Shown piece after piece: positions 1 to 9,073 of a DNA stretch of 35,312 nucleotides (positions are counted from its first letter, which is position 1; the number at the start of each line of letters is the position of its first letter). The DNA is taken from NCBI GenBank assembly GCA_013334225.1, contig JAAXXY010000027.1, positions 1 through 35,312 on the forward strand, in the 5' to 3' direction. The stretch comes from Chlorobiaceae bacterium. Lineage in GTDB: Bacteria > Bacteroidota > Chlorobiia > Chlorobiales > Chlorobiaceae. Position numbers and translations under genes: made by a program. The notes beneath the pieces are model-generated. The model did not search any database and was not told the origin of the DNA. It saw only the letters and a program-made list of their open reading frames with translations.

Positions 1-260
1 TATGGTCAATAAACACAGAACCTTGTGCTGAAGCTCACTTTGCCGTTTTTCCAAGGAATCTCGTCAAACCATGTATTTTAGCCGGAACAGAAGAAGGAGA
101 CCTGGTGCTCGATCCGTTTTACGGTTCCGGAACCGTTGGAATTGTCTCCCAAGAGCTTAATCGTAAATGTCTGGGTATAGAAATCAATAACGACTACATT
201 TCTATTGCAAGGAAAAGGACAAATCAGGTCCAAGGATGCCTTATGCTTCAGGAATCGTAA
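1..260 (+). CDS. DNA methyltransferase, C-terminal end (partial, runs off the left edge)
   Basis: This is the last 85 or so codons of a site-specific DNA methyltransferase that transfers a methyl group from S-adenosylmethionine to adenine N6 or cytosine N4. The reading frame has codons starting at position 3 and stops with TAA at 258-260. The SAM-binding motif DPFYGSGTVG is plainly visible near the end, followed by CLGIEINNDYISIARKR, which fits the strand that binds the SAM ribose. Having the FxGxG-type motif at the very C-terminus is typical of beta-class N4/N6 methylases, in which the catalytic (D/N/S)PP(Y/F) motif comes first and would lie outside the window. The stop lies inside the 3' end of the convergent gene at 241-1056, which is a good candidate for its cognate restriction enzyme. 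The specificity cannot be read from this fragment. Confidence 0.88.
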   Translation, partial: WSINTEPCAEAHFAVFPRNLVKPCILAGTEEGDLVLDPFYGSGTVGIVSQELNRKCLGIEINNDYISIARKRTNQVQGCLMLQES

Positions 261-1056
261 ACTCCCATCGAGCATGAACCTTACAATAGCATTTCAAAAG
301 ATTCTTGATCTGTAATTTTCTCTCGCTTCCGCCATCAAAATAAAGGCTAAAAATTGTTTTATCACCTTCTTTTACATAACAATATCCTGGCTTCGGATAC
401 TGCCGAGAATCATTCATCATCTCAAGGCTGCCAGATTCTGCCTTTAATAACAATGTTTTAGGGACTTCAACCAATTCATAAATCCAGACTGGTGTTTTTT
501 GAAGCGTCCTCAGCATCAAGATTCGATCATACTTCTTCATTTGCTCAAGAAATAAGTGGAGAAGTGTTTTCATGTCTTCTGGATCATCACCCCACTTTCC
601 TTTCCCAAGTTCCATAAACTTGCTTATCCAGATCAGGTCCTCTTTGATATCCCTATTCGCCTGTGTTTTCAGGGATATTGGGACATTATCGATAGTAATA
701 TCATGACCGGGATTACCTTTAGGAGCAAGAACTGCCGTTTTAGAAGACATGTTTACCGCCCTTTCAAGAACAAATTCGAACTTATCTTTTGAAAAAGGTT
801 CTACTGAAAAGCTATGATGGATTCGCAGTGCATCACCAAAAACAAACAAAGTATCTTCATCAAAGAGATCTGACTGGAAAACACTGTATTTATGTGGATA
901 TTGAAGAATCTGAACCGTTCTCTCCAACCACAAAAACTGACTTGGTGAGAGTTCTTTCATTGCTTCAATAAGAGCTTCAATTCTCTTTTTTTCCAGCTTC
1001 TTCATATCACGTGAGGGATCGTTTAAATATTTCAATATAGTCCCTGCCTTTTGCAA
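241..1056 (-). CDS. probable type II restriction endonuclease
   Basis: A 271-residue protein that I do not recognise at family level with certainty. Its position, convergent with and overlapping by 20 bp the end of a DNA methyltransferase, makes a restriction endonuclease the natural reading. The middle holds a stretch compatible with a PD-(D/E)xK-like nuclease core: GHDITIDNVPISLKTQ, in which an acidic residue is followed after about nine residues by a beta strand ending in SLK (Ser in place of the usual Asp/Glu). A conserved-looking WEFTIP lies at the C-terminus. No signal peptide or membrane segment is visible. The longest frame begins at a TTG (1056). An ATG at 1005 (MKKLEKKR) would give 254 residues and may be the true start. 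Composition is more A/T-rich than the genes to its right, as is common for restriction-modification genes acquired by transfer. Confidence 0.6.
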   Translation of the reverse strand: MQKAGTILKYLNDPSRDMKKLEKKRIEALIEAMKELSPSQFLWLERTVQILQYPHKYSVFQSDLFDEDTLFVFGDALRIHHSFSVEPFSKDKFEFVLERAVNMSSKTAVLAPKGNPGHDITIDNVPISLKTQANRDIKEDLIWISKFMELGKGKWGDDPEDMKTLLHLFLEQMKKYDRILMLRTLQKTPVWIYELVEVPKTLLLKAESGSLEMMNDSRQYPKPGYCYVKEGDKTIFSLYFDGGSERKLQIKNLLKCYCKVHARWEFTIPEA

Positions 1057-1146
1057 CAGAAATAATATGGCCCTAACGAACTTGGAAAATAAACCTTACG
1101 AGTCCTGAATACGTCGCTTATCCGCTCCTTGATCGGCCAAAGAAAA

Positions 1147-3522
1147 CTACTCTTTCTCCTTCCCGTCTTTCTTCCCCCCAGTCCTCCCGACAATAACTCC
1201 TCCCACAATCAGCAGCATCGCGATGCAGAACGAGGCGAGTGAGATCGTGCGGCCCTGGTCGAAGAGCGAGCGGTCGTAGCGGAAGACGACTTCGTGCTGG
1301 CCTGCGGGAATGCGCACGCCGCGGATGAGGCCGTTGACTTCGAGGACAGGAACCTCCCTGCCGTCGAGCAGCGCCTTCCAGCGCGAGGGATAGTACACTT
1401 CGCTCACCACGAGAAACGCTTTGGCCGGTGCGCTGACTTTCAGCGTCATGCGTTCGGCTGTCCTCTGCATGGAAAGGACCGTTCCCCTGGCGAAATTCCA
1501 GCTCTCGCGCCAGTGCACGTCGACATAGACCGAATCGACGACATTCTTTCCCCCAAGCACGTGCCTGAACAGTTCGTCCCTTCCGTCGACTCCAGTGACC
1601 GTGGTGGCAAACCAGGCCCTCGGGCTACTGCCTTTGAGCTGATAAACCAGGACATCGGTATCGCCGCCCGCAAGCTGCAGTTTGCCCTCTTTCAGCAGTT
1701 CAAGCTCCGGATGCTCGATCGGCACGGGAGAGAGGATATACCCGACGTTGAGCATTTTCAAGGCGGTGATCGATGAGATGTTGTCGGTCCTCTTCAGGAA
1801 CTCTTCGTATATCTTCAGCTTCGCCGGATGGTAGCCCCCGACCGATTCGATGCCGAAAAGCGCAAACTTGTTCTCCCCGAAAAGCGGTCCGCCGGGATAG
1901 ACCCTGAACGCTCCCGGGCGGGAAGCGAGAAACGAGGTAATGTCGTCGGGCTCGAATGCGCGCTCCACCTGTGCGCTTTGTACGAGCACCGGAGAACGGA
2001 GGGAGCTTTCCGGAGGATAGGCGATCTGCGCATCGCACCAGAGCAGGTCACCGGCTGCGAACAGGAGAATCAGCGATGCTGCAATCCGGTTGTTGATCTG
2101 TTTTCCGTAGAGAAGCCAGAGCACCGAAAGGGAGCAGCCTGCAAACAGCACCACAGTCCAGACGCTGCCCTGCAGGGTTTCCCAACGCACCTTGTTGATC
2201 AGGAAAGCGGCATCGAAACTTTCCGTTGGAGGCGGAGGAAAAACCGACCGGAAAAAGCCTTCGAGAGGCTGCCCGAAAGCAAGAAAAAGCAGTGCGACCG
2301 CGGCAAGCGCAATGGTCGCTATCTTCAGCGGCTTAAGCAGCTTTTCCCGATCCGCAAGGAGCAGTTCATGCAAGCCCCGCGCCGAAAGTATCGAAAGGAC
2401 AAGATATGCCATGACGAGCGCCATCGACGGCACCCTGAACCTGCTGAAGAGAGGCGCTGCATGATAGAAAAGCGAAAAAACGGGCGAGAAAAAGCTGCCG
2501 AACGAAAGGAGCAGCGAAAGCAGAAGCGCCGCCGCAAGGAACCAGGAAACCGGCTCCTTGCGGGAAAGAAACAATCCTGTCGCCGCAAGCAGCAGCACGA
2601 TGATGCCCGCATAGTTCGGAAAATCCGTAAATGGCATGAACCCCCAGTAGGTGACGCCCCCGAATCCGAAACTGCCCGGCACGAGGAACGTCAGCAGCTC
2701 GAAAGGATGCATCGACCACTGGGTTGCGTATTCCCACGACGCCGCACCGCCCTGCTGCGCCGCGCCCCTGACCGAAGAGGCGGCATACTGCGAAGCCGGA
2801 AGGTAGATCGATGCCGACATCGCAACGCCAAGCACAAGTGAGAGCAGAAAGAGCCCTGAAGAGCGCAGCTTCTCTGCAGGCGTTTCCTTTCGCGACACGA
2901 GGAGAAACAGGGCGAACAGCAGCGCAAGCACCCAGCTGTAGTAGGCGATCTGCACATGGGCGCGCTGCAGCTGAAACCCGGCAATGACCGCAAGCAGGCC
3001 CGCATCGGCAAGTCCACGCCGGTCGATCACCCTGCCGGTTGCCCAGAGCAGCCACGGCATGTATGCGGCCGTCATGAGCTGGCTGCCGTGGCCGTGCACC
3101 AGCATGACCGTCATGTAGGGGTTGAGCATGAAGACCGCGCCGCCGAAAACCGCCGCCAGGGTTTTCACGCGAAGGTCCCTGAGGAGCAGAAATACCCCGA
3201 GGCCGGCGAAAACAAGATGCTGCAGCTGCAGGAACATTCCGTCGGCATGAAAGAGGCTGAAGAGCATATTGGGATAGTAGAGAGCGCTCAGATAGCTGAA
3301 AGCCTCGACTGTCGGCATGCCCGAAAACACCCAGGGCTGCCAGAGAGGATACATTCCCGTAGTCCCTGCAAGCCTGTCGAGCGCGATCGTCGAAGCACGC
3401 GGCACCAGCGCATCGGGCGCAACCGGAACCATCGACTGGAAAACAATCGGGTAAAACAGGAGCACGATGAAAAACGTATAACAGAGGTAGACGATGAAAA
3501 TCTGCAGGATCTTTTTATTCAT
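1147..3522 (-). CDS. YfhO-type multi-pass membrane protein
   Basis: A 791-residue integral membrane protein resembling the bacterial YfhO family, whose members are GT-C-like proteins linked to glycosylation of lipoteichoic acid or other surface polymers. The N-terminus is a membrane anchor, followed by an extracytoplasmic loop with WQPWVFSGMPTVEAFSYLSALYYPNMLF, which is the typical family start. About a dozen hydrophobic helices follow up to roughly residue 500. Then comes a soluble region of about 230 residues ending in WKALLDGREVPVLEVNG, another characteristic YfhO feature, and a last transmembrane helix with a lysine-rich tail. It lies 7 bp downstream of the flippase gene and is the last member of the minus-strand polysaccharide run, so a role in sugar transfer on the outer face of the membrane is likely. 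The substrate is unknown. Confidence 0.8.
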   Translation of the reverse strand: MNKKILQIFIVYLCYTFFIVLLFYPIVFQSMVPVAPDALVPRASTIALDRLAGTTGMYPLWQPWVFSGMPTVEAFSYLSALYYPNMLFSLFHADGMFLQLQHLVFAGLGVFLLLRDLRVKTLAAVFGGAVFMLNPYMTVMLVHGHGSQLMTAAYMPWLLWATGRVIDRRGLADAGLLAVIAGFQLQRAHVQIAYYSWVLALLFALFLLVSRKETPAEKLRSSGLFLLSLVLGVAMSASIYLPASQYAASSVRGAAQQGGAASWEYATQWSMHPFELLTFLVPGSFGFGGVTYWGFMPFTDFPNYAGIIVLLLAATGLFLSRKEPVSWFLAAALLLSLLLSFGSFFSPVFSLFYHAAPLFSRFRVPSMALVMAYLVLSILSARGLHELLLADREKLLKPLKIATIALAAVALLFLAFGQPLEGFFRSVFPPPPTESFDAAFLINKVRWETLQGSVWTVVLFAGCSLSVLWLLYGKQINNRIAASLILLFAAGDLLWCDAQIAYPPESSLRSPVLVQSAQVERAFEPDDITSFLASRPGAFRVYPGGPLFGENKFALFGIESVGGYHPAKLKIYEEFLKRTDNISSITALKMLNVGYILSPVPIEHPELELLKEGKLQLAGGDTDVLVYQLKGSSPRAWFATTVTGVDGRDELFRHVLGGKNVVDSVYVDVHWRESWNFARGTVLSMQRTAERMTLKVSAPAKAFLVVSEVYYPSRWKALLDGREVPVLEVNGLIRGVRIPAGQHEVVFRYDRSLFDQGRTISLASFCIAMLLIVGGVIVGRTGGKKDGKEKE

Positions 3523-3529
3523 GGTGCTG

Positions 3530-5020
3530 TCACCCGGCTTCGTTGTTGAGGAAGGGAAAGATTTTTAAAATAATCTCCCTTTCATCCTCTTCCAACTTCA
3601 GAACCAGCAGCAGGGCCGTATAGACCGCCACGGTTACGAACGCCCCCGGTATCAATCCCCCTATGAACGGAAAGGTGACGAGCCACGGGCGTACGGCTAT
3701 GAGTGTCCCCGCAGTGATAAGGCCCGCGATGAATGGCTTCCACAAAGACTTTCCGAAAGGATGGATGTCGAAGAGGTTATGCACCTGCATGAGACGCACG
3801 GCGGCAAGCAGAAAGAAAACCAGCAGATTGGCGAGTGCCGCGCCGTTGAAACCCATGCGGGGGATCAGCAAAAGGTTCAGGGCGATCTGGAGCAGAAGGG
3901 CCCCGAGGGAATTGACAAGGCTGAGCTTCGAGTAGCCCGTCATGGCAAGCACCGTTGTCGACAGCCCGAGCCCGGCCTGAAAAAAAGCCGATATCGAGAG
4001 CAGTATCAGCGCCATTGAGCCCGATATGAACTGCGGGCCGAACATGCCGAGGACGGTCTCCGGCATGAAGATGAAAAGAATGACCGGCGGTATGATAAGG
4101 GTAATGATCCAGCGAGTGATCATCCTGAAAATCCTTGCGATCTCGATGTATTTCTTCGCTGAATGGAGCTCGGCGATCATCGGTGCTGCAATACCTGAAA
4201 ATGCGAGAAAAACGGAACGCACGATGCCGGCGGTACGTGCCGCAGGATGGTAGAGGCCGACCGTCGCCGTATCGGTAAACGCGCCCAGCATGACGATATC
4301 GAGCCAGTGCATGATCATGCTCAGGAGCGATATGAACATGAACGGCAGGGCATAATTAAGTATCGTGCTGTCGAAAGGCGCCGCCGCAATGTCTTTGCCC
4401 GTCGTACCGGTGTATTCCGCAAGATAGGGGCGGATCCATAAAAACGTTCCTGCCGCCGAAAGGGCGAAAGGAAAAAGCAGCGCCGCTTCGAAACCGGCCG
4501 TGTAACGCAGAACGAGGGTAAGCAGCAGCAGAAGCAGCGGGCTCACGACCTGGGTTGCCGTGACTTTAGGCTGAAGGCGCCGGAAACCCTGGATCGCATG
4601 CCCGAAAAGCAGTGTTGCGGCATTGAACGGTACCGCCGCGGCGTAGCAGCAGATCGCAAGCCTGAGCAGCCCTTTTCCATGAAGCGTCGAAGCAATATCC
4701 TGAGACAGAACAAGAAGAAGTGTCGATACCGCAAGGGAAACGAAGAGCGATATTTTCAGGGCTGACCCGATCACTTTCCTCTGCCGGGCTGAATCGTCTG
4801 AATACACATTTATGTACCGCAGCAGGGCCGAATCAAGGCCGATCACGGCGATCATTTCGGCTATCTGGATGACGGCGACGGCAAGTGCATAGACTCCGAG
4901 GAATTCAGCGCCGAGCAGCCTCGCTACAAGCAGGTTGTAACCGAACCTTGCGGCCTGGCCGAAAAGAAACCCTCCGTAGGAGAAACCCGCCTGACCGGCT
5001 ATGACGATATTGCGGCTCAT
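3530..5020 (-). CDS. polysaccharide flippase (Wzx/MATE-like, oligosaccharidyl-lipid transporter)
   Basis: A 496-residue protein made of about 12 to 14 transmembrane helices without a large soluble domain, the typical size and architecture of polysaccharide biosynthesis proteins that flip lipid-linked oligosaccharides across the inner membrane. The start AGFSYGGFLFGQAARFGYNLLVARLLG resembles the first helix of the family, with the conserved G...R...ARLLG pattern. Later parts such as FNGAALANLL and the charged C-terminal tail (LKLEEDEREIILKIFPF) are also usual. The ATG overlaps the stop of the upstream glycosyltransferase by 4 bp, which suggests translational coupling, and the YfhO-type gene follows after 7 bp. 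It should export the glycan assembled by the neighbouring transferases. Confidence 0.88.
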   Translation of the reverse strand: MSRNIVIAGQAGFSYGGFLFGQAARFGYNLLVARLLGAEFLGVYALAVAVIQIAEMIAVIGLDSALLRYINVYSDDSARQRKVIGSALKISLFVSLAVSTLLLVLSQDIASTLHGKGLLRLAICCYAAAVPFNAATLLFGHAIQGFRRLQPKVTATQVVSPLLLLLLTLVLRYTAGFEAALLFPFALSAAGTFLWIRPYLAEYTGTTGKDIAAAPFDSTILNYALPFMFISLLSMIMHWLDIVMLGAFTDTATVGLYHPAARTAGIVRSVFLAFSGIAAPMIAELHSAKKYIEIARIFRMITRWIITLIIPPVILFIFMPETVLGMFGPQFISGSMALILLSISAFFQAGLGLSTTVLAMTGYSKLSLVNSLGALLLQIALNLLLIPRMGFNGAALANLLVFFLLAAVRLMQVHNLFDIHPFGKSLWKPFIAGLITAGTLIAVRPWLVTFPFIGGLIPGAFVTVAVYTALLLVLKLEEDEREIILKIFPFLNNEAG

Positions 5021-6201
5021 CTGCTGCTCTTCTGATAGGCTTTTGTCAATTCTTCCACCATTTGCCGGGCGAGGACATCCCAGCTGTACTCCCGTGCGAA
5101 TGCCTGCCTTTCGTCCCGGCGACTGTCGGCGAGGGCCCGGGGCAGCATTTGAACGAACGTTTCCCGCGTATCGGCAACATGCACGACATCCCTTGCCCGG
5201 TCTACCGCGCTGCAGTAGTTCATTGTAAGCACCGGAACTCCTGCGGCGCAGTACTCGTAAAGCTTGTTCGGATGTGAAACCCCCTTGAGGCGGTTTCCGG
5301 GAAGCGGGATGAGCGCGAGATCGAACCGCTGCACCCAGGCTGGAAGTTCATCGTAATCAATTTTCCCGAAAAAATGAACATTCGGAAGCGATTTAAGGTC
5401 TGACTGCCTCTGCCACCAACCCCTCTCGTACGCGGGCCCGAGAAGCACGATGCTTGTCTCAGGCCAGGCCCTGGCCACATCGGCGACAAGTTCCGTATCG
5501 AGCCAGTCCATGGCACCGGCATAGCCGAGTACCGGCTTTCCGATCCCCGAAAGCTTTACAGGAGCCACTGGCCGGAACGTCGCGAAATGACCGAACTCGA
5601 CACCATTGCCAAGCTCCACGCAGCGGACGTCTTCCGGCACAGGAAGCCTCGCTGTCAGCTCCGGGCTCACACTGAAGAGCAGGTCAGTCTTTGAAAGCCA
5701 TGTTTCAAGATAGTCTTTCAGCCACGCCGGCACCCCGGGAAAGGCAAGGTGGTCGTCATTCGCGTCGTAAAACCTGAGCCGGCACGGCAGCATGGCGACA
5801 ACCCTGCCCCAGTAGACGTTCGAAAGCCCGATTATTCTCTTGCGGGAAGCGAAACCGAGAAGCGTGATCCAGCAGAGGGCAAGAAGGATCCCGGGCAGGG
5901 AAACGAGCGAACGCAGCACCGGGTTGTCGAGCAGCCGCCCGATCCTGTAAGGAACGCTTTTCAGGAACGGGACGCTGACGACCCAAACCCTGCCCCTTTT
6001 TACAGGAAGCCAGTGATGACGGCGCCCGACAGCGTAAGGCTCGATGAAAAGGATTTTCCAGTTTTCGGGAAAACGGGAAAGCAGCCGCTGTTTGCGGGTC
6101 GACAGGAAATCCCACTGTATTTCCGAAAACCAGACGAGGCGGTACCGGTCTCCATGATTCCGCTTATAAAAGGAAAAGCTCATAAATCTGAACCTTTTCA
6201 T
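5017..6201 (-). CDS. glycosyltransferase, GT-B fold (family 1/4-like)
   Basis: A 394-residue cytoplasmic or peripheral membrane glycosyltransferase of the GT-B type. The N-terminal half (VWFSEIQWDFLSTRKQRLL) resembles TuaH-like transferases. The C-terminal half begins at about residue 215 with GYAGAMDWLDTELVADVA and contains HPNKLYEYCAAGVPVL, the donor-binding E-x7-E-type region in which the nucleotide sugar is held. The start overlaps the upstream methyltransferase by 38 bp. A second ATG (MSFSFYKR) at 6183 is equally possible. The 3' end overlaps the flippase start by 4 bp. With the two other transferases and the flippase it probably assembles a surface polysaccharide. The sugar added cannot be inferred. 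Confidence 0.85.
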   Translation of the reverse strand: MKRFRFMSFSFYKRNHGDRYRLVWFSEIQWDFLSTRKQRLLSRFPENWKILFIEPYAVGRRHHWLPVKRGRVWVVSVPFLKSVPYRIGRLLDNPVLRSLVSLPGILLALCWITLLGFASRKRIIGLSNVYWGRVVAMLPCRLRFYDANDDHLAFPGVPAWLKDYLETWLSKTDLLFSVSPELTARLPVPEDVRCVELGNGVEFGHFATFRPVAPVKLSGIGKPVLGYAGAMDWLDTELVADVARAWPETSIVLLGPAYERGWWQRQSDLKSLPNVHFFGKIDYDELPAWVQRFDLALIPLPGNRLKGVSHPNKLYEYCAAGVPVLTMNYCSAVDRARDVVHVADTRETFVQMLPRALADSRRDERQAFAREYSWDVLARQMVEELTKAYQKSSR

Positions 6202-6727
6202 AAAAAGCCCGCATGAGTGGTTTCACTCCCGTCAGATAAAACAACGGTTCCCTGATCCTGAACTCCCGTTTCCTCTCGACCGAAAAACCGGCCCGATGAA
6301 AAAGCAGTGTGGCCGAACGGCGGCTCATTTCATGAAAATGACCGGGACTTGCAAGGCATTGCGGTTTCAGCAGAGGCATGGAAACGAAAAACCTGCCTCC
6401 CGGCCTCATGAGCACCTTGCCGACTTCAAGCATGGCATGGAGCGGGTTGAAGAGATGTTCGAGCACCTCGAAAGCCGTAACGATGTCATAGCTCCCTTCG
6501 AGATCGCCGGTATCGAGATCGACCGAGGTATTGTCGAAGGGACAGCTGAAAAGCCGTTCCATCGAATCGGTCAGAGGGGTCCTGCAGCCAAGGTCAAGGC
6601 CTCTTTTCAGTCCTTTCGAGGTTGCGGATGAACCTTTGAGAAAATCGAGTGTTTTCTTCCAGCGGATCTTGTGGGCCTCTTCGCCGAGGTAACTCTCGTC
6701 GATAACCGTCCTGCAGCTCTCGTTCAT
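6164..6727 (-). CDS. class I SAM-dependent methyltransferase
   Basis: A 187-residue protein with the order of motifs of a class I methyltransferase: the SAM-binding strand LKRGLDLGCRTPLTDSM (the usual GxGxG is weakened), then YDIVTAFEVLEHLFNP, a very typical motif of methyltransferases of the type 11/UbiE group, then LMRPGGRFFVSMPLL. The ATG at 6727 is chosen because a strong ribosome binding site, GGAGGGA, lies just upstream of it, whereas the longer frame begins at a GTG six bases earlier. It is shorter than most family members because it has little beyond the Rossmann core. It sits between two glycosyltransferase genes, so modification of a sugar or lipid-linked intermediate is likely. Confidence 0.82.
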   Translation of the reverse strand: MNESCRTVIDESYLGEEAHKIRWKKTLDFLKGSSATSKGLKRGLDLGCRTPLTDSMERLFSCPFDNTSVDLDTGDLEGSYDIVTAFEVLEHLFNPLHAMLEVGKVLMRPGGRFFVSMPLLKPQCLASPGHFHEMSRRSATLLFHRAGFSVERKREFRIREPLFYLTGVKPLMRAFYEKVQIYELFLL

Positions 6728-6748
6728 GATCACTCCCTCCGGGTATGG

Positions 6749-7591
6749 TTATTGTTTCGCGTTTTTCCTCATGACTGCACCGGAAATGCTCATCACAGCC
6801 CTGAAAGGCAGAAGAAGAGGGTAAAGCGCCATCCCGCTCCATGCCCGGTGTTTCCTGAAAAGCCTCCAGAGCGCCGAGCTTTTCCTGAACTGTTTTTTCA
6901 TCAGGTTTCCGGCAAGCGATGCCGAAACCTTGTGCCAGACTTTCGAAGCGGGCACATACTCGATGCTCTTGCCCATCGCCCTGACCCGCAGGGAAAGGTC
7001 CACATCTTCAGCATACATCCCAAACCCTTCATCGAAACCTCCGGCTTTACGGAAATCCCGGCATCTCATGGCAAAGCAGCATCCGGTCGCATACCCTGTG
7101 ATGCCCGGCCGGTTGAAGCGCGGCCCATCTTTTTCGCGGATACCGACATGCTTCACCAGCCCGACTGACAATCTCGCGATCCCTCCCGCATACCAGATCG
7201 TGTCCGGATGATCGAGATAGAGTATTTTCGGAACGGTAATCCCCACTTCCGGTTTTCGCAGGAGCGTTTCCACGAGCGGCGTGCAGAAATCCCGGTCTGC
7301 AATGGTATCGTTGTTTAAAAATACCACAAATTCGTCTTGCATCTCCATCGCCTTTCCGAAACCGGCATTGTTGCCACCCGAATATCCCAGGTTTTCAGGC
7401 AGCTCGAGAATCTCCGTACCGGGAAAAGAGCTCCGTATCCTTTCGACAGAGCCATCGGTGGAACCGTTATCGACAACAAGCACCCTGTATGAAGGTGAAA
7501 CGGTCTTGTCGAGGGAGGCGAGACAGGCAAGGGTATCGTTTGCACCGTTCCAGTTCAGGACGACAATGCAGGTATGCGGCGGCATGCTCAT
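6749..7591 (-). CDS. glycosyltransferase family 2
   Basis: A 280-residue GT-A fold transferase. The N-terminus CIVVLNWNGANDTLACLASL is the classic GT2 opening of rhamnosyl- and related transferases. VLVVDNGSTDGSVE gives the nucleotide-binding Asp, FVVFLNNDT the DXD-equivalent that holds the metal, and GGFDEGFGMYAEDVDLSLR the acceptor-binding and catalytic ED motif. A hydrophobic and basic C-terminal part may associate with the membrane. The start at 7591 gives an ATGA overlap with the upstream glycosyltransferase stop. The longer frame would begin within that gene and has no family similarity. The product likely adds a sugar to the repeat unit that the flippase exports. Confidence 0.9.
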   Translation of the reverse strand: MSMPPHTCIVVLNWNGANDTLACLASLDKTVSPSYRVLVVDNGSTDGSVERIRSSFPGTEILELPENLGYSGGNNAGFGKAMEMQDEFVVFLNNDTIADRDFCTPLVETLLRKPEVGITVPKILYLDHPDTIWYAGGIARLSVGLVKHVGIREKDGPRFNRPGITGYATGCCFAMRCRDFRKAGGFDEGFGMYAEDVDLSLRVRAMGKSIEYVPASKVWHKVSASLAGNLMKKQFRKSSALWRLFRKHRAWSGMALYPLLLPFRAVMSISGAVMRKNAKQ

Positions 7592-8730
7592 CGGCGTCCG
7601 GCTTCTGCTTCGAGAAAACGTCCGGCCGCTTCGGAAAAAGCTTCCCATGAACATTCCCGCGAGATTGACAGGATCTCAGCGCGCTGAGCGTCAAGCCTGC
7701 CGCGGCTGTCGAGATACTGTGAAACCGCTTCGGCAATCCTTTCGGGAGAAACATCCCCGGCGATCCAGCCGCTCTTTCCCGGCCGGATCATATCGGGCAG
7801 GGAACCCACCGGAGTGGCGATAACCGGAAGCCCGTATCCGTAGGCAAGCTGGACCACTCCGGACTGCGTGGCGCTCCTGTAGGGCAGTACCACCGCATCG
7901 GCTGCAGCAAAAAACGCTCCCGTTCGTTCAGAAGGCACATAGCCCGGGTAGATATCAACGTTCCCGGCTATGTCGAGCTGCCTCACCAGCTCTCTGTACC
8001 TTGCGGGCTGTTCAAAAAAATGCCCTGCAACGACGAGCTTCAGCGACGGCTCTTTTTTCAGAATCGCAGGCATGGCCTGAAGCAGAAGATCGAGCCCCTT
8101 GTACCTGCGGACATACCCGAAAAAAAGCAGAACAGGGACATCCGGACCGATACCGAGCTCTTTTCGCGCTTCAGCCGAGGAAACGCTCTTTCCTGCCGGT
8201 TCATAGACAGGGTGATAGAGCTGCAGGCGAGGGACCTCCGGCAGATCGGCCTCGAGCTCCCGTGAGACAGCGCCGGAAAGCGTTATGAATGCATCCGTGC
8301 AGGCTGCGAGAAGCATCTTCATCAGCGGCTCGAAAAAAAAGGATTCATGGGCGGCATAGTTGTGCAGCAATACAACCGTCCGGACACCGGTCATCCGGCG
8401 CAGCAGCAGGTATAAAGGCGCAAGAAAGCCGCTCCAGTAGGCAACAAGAACTACATCGGGCTGCAATGACCGGATGAACCTTGCCGTCCTGAACCAGGAA
8501 AACGGATTGTAAAGGACCAGACCAGGCCTTGTAATGCTGGCTTTACCGGTTGATTGGTCGCCCTCTAACGGAGCGCCGATGAGAAAACGGGGATAAAGGG
8601 CTTTGAAGGACACCGGAAGCACATCGTATCCCTTTGTGCGTAGGGCTTCCAAAAGAAGCGAGCTGAATTTCGCTATTCCGCCTTTGAACGGATAAAAGGG
8701 GCTGATGAATGCTATCCTGAGCGGTTTCAA
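7588..8730 (-). CDS. glycosyltransferase family 4
   Basis: A 380-residue GT-B transferase. The N-terminal domain opens with LRIAFISPFYPFKGGIAKF, including the glycine-rich loop that binds the acceptor side. The C-terminal domain starts with VPVLLFFGYVRRYKGLDLLLQA, has VDIYPGYVPSERTGAFFAAADAVVLPYRSATQSGVVQLAYGYGLPVIAT, and thus shows a complete donor-binding region with a variant of the EX7E motif. The reading frame begins at TTG (8730), and no ATG in the same frame lies upstream before a stop, so TTG is probably the genuine start. It is separated from the HPr gene by 23 bp and coupled to the GT2 gene by a 4-bp overlap, so it appears to be the first glycan gene of the operon. Confidence 0.88.
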   Translation of the reverse strand: MKPLRIAFISPFYPFKGGIAKFSSLLLEALRTKGYDVLPVSFKALYPRFLIGAPLEGDQSTGKASITRPGLVLYNPFSWFRTARFIRSLQPDVVLVAYWSGFLAPLYLLLRRMTGVRTVVLLHNYAAHESFFFEPLMKMLLAACTDAFITLSGAVSRELEADLPEVPRLQLYHPVYEPAGKSVSSAEARKELGIGPDVPVLLFFGYVRRYKGLDLLLQAMPAILKKEPSLKLVVAGHFFEQPARYRELVRQLDIAGNVDIYPGYVPSERTGAFFAAADAVVLPYRSATQSGVVQLAYGYGLPVIATPVGSLPDMIRPGKSGWIAGDVSPERIAEAVSQYLDSRGRLDAQRAEILSISRECSWEAFSEAAGRFLEAEAGRR

Positions 8731-8753
8731 TAAAACATCCGTAGGTTTCTGGT

Positions 8754-9020
8754 CTATTGTTCTCCAAATCCCTGTTCGAAAAACTCCACCAGCTGCCGGG
8801 CTGCTTCCGAAGCATCCTCACCGTCAAGCTTCAGCGTGAGGCGGGTCCCTTTCGGAGCGGCAAGGCTCATGACGCCGATGATCGACTTCGCATTGATTTC
8901 AACGCCTTCCATCTCGATATAAAAATCGGATTTGAAGCGGGATGCCAGTTTGACGACCGCAGCGGCCGGTCTTGTATGGAGGCCGGCTTTATTTCTGATG
9001 ACAACTTCCTGTATGATCAC
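8754..9020 (-). CDS. ptsH: HPr phosphocarrier protein
   Basis: An HPr-type phosphocarrier of 88 residues. The GTG at 9020 was chosen because it places the active-site histidine exactly at residue 15 (NKAGLHTRPA) and the regulatory serine exactly at residue 46 (NAKSIIGVM), the canonical HPr numbering. A longer frame would start at another GTG (9077) with no HPr similarity in the extension. In green sulfur bacteria, which lack a full sugar-transporting phosphotransferase system, HPr is usually thought to act in regulation. The presence of Ser46 hints at HPr kinase control, but no kinase gene is in this window. It lies between the acetyltransferase and glycosyltransferase genes in the same direction. 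Confidence 0.93.
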   Translation of the reverse strand: MIIQEVVIRNKAGLHTRPAAAVVKLASRFKSDFYIEMEGVEINAKSIIGVMSLAAPKGTRLTLKLDGEDASEAARQLVEFFEQGFGEQ

Positions 9021-9073
9021 GACTTGAGATTCCTGTTTGTAGTCTTGTTTTACATTCGAAAGGAAGAACAGTA

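Noticed and set aside
1828..2841. 337-codon plus-strand ORF
   Set aside because: It is a shadow on the opposite strand of the YfhO-type gene, rich in Arg and Lys as expected for an antisense frame in G/C-rich DNA.
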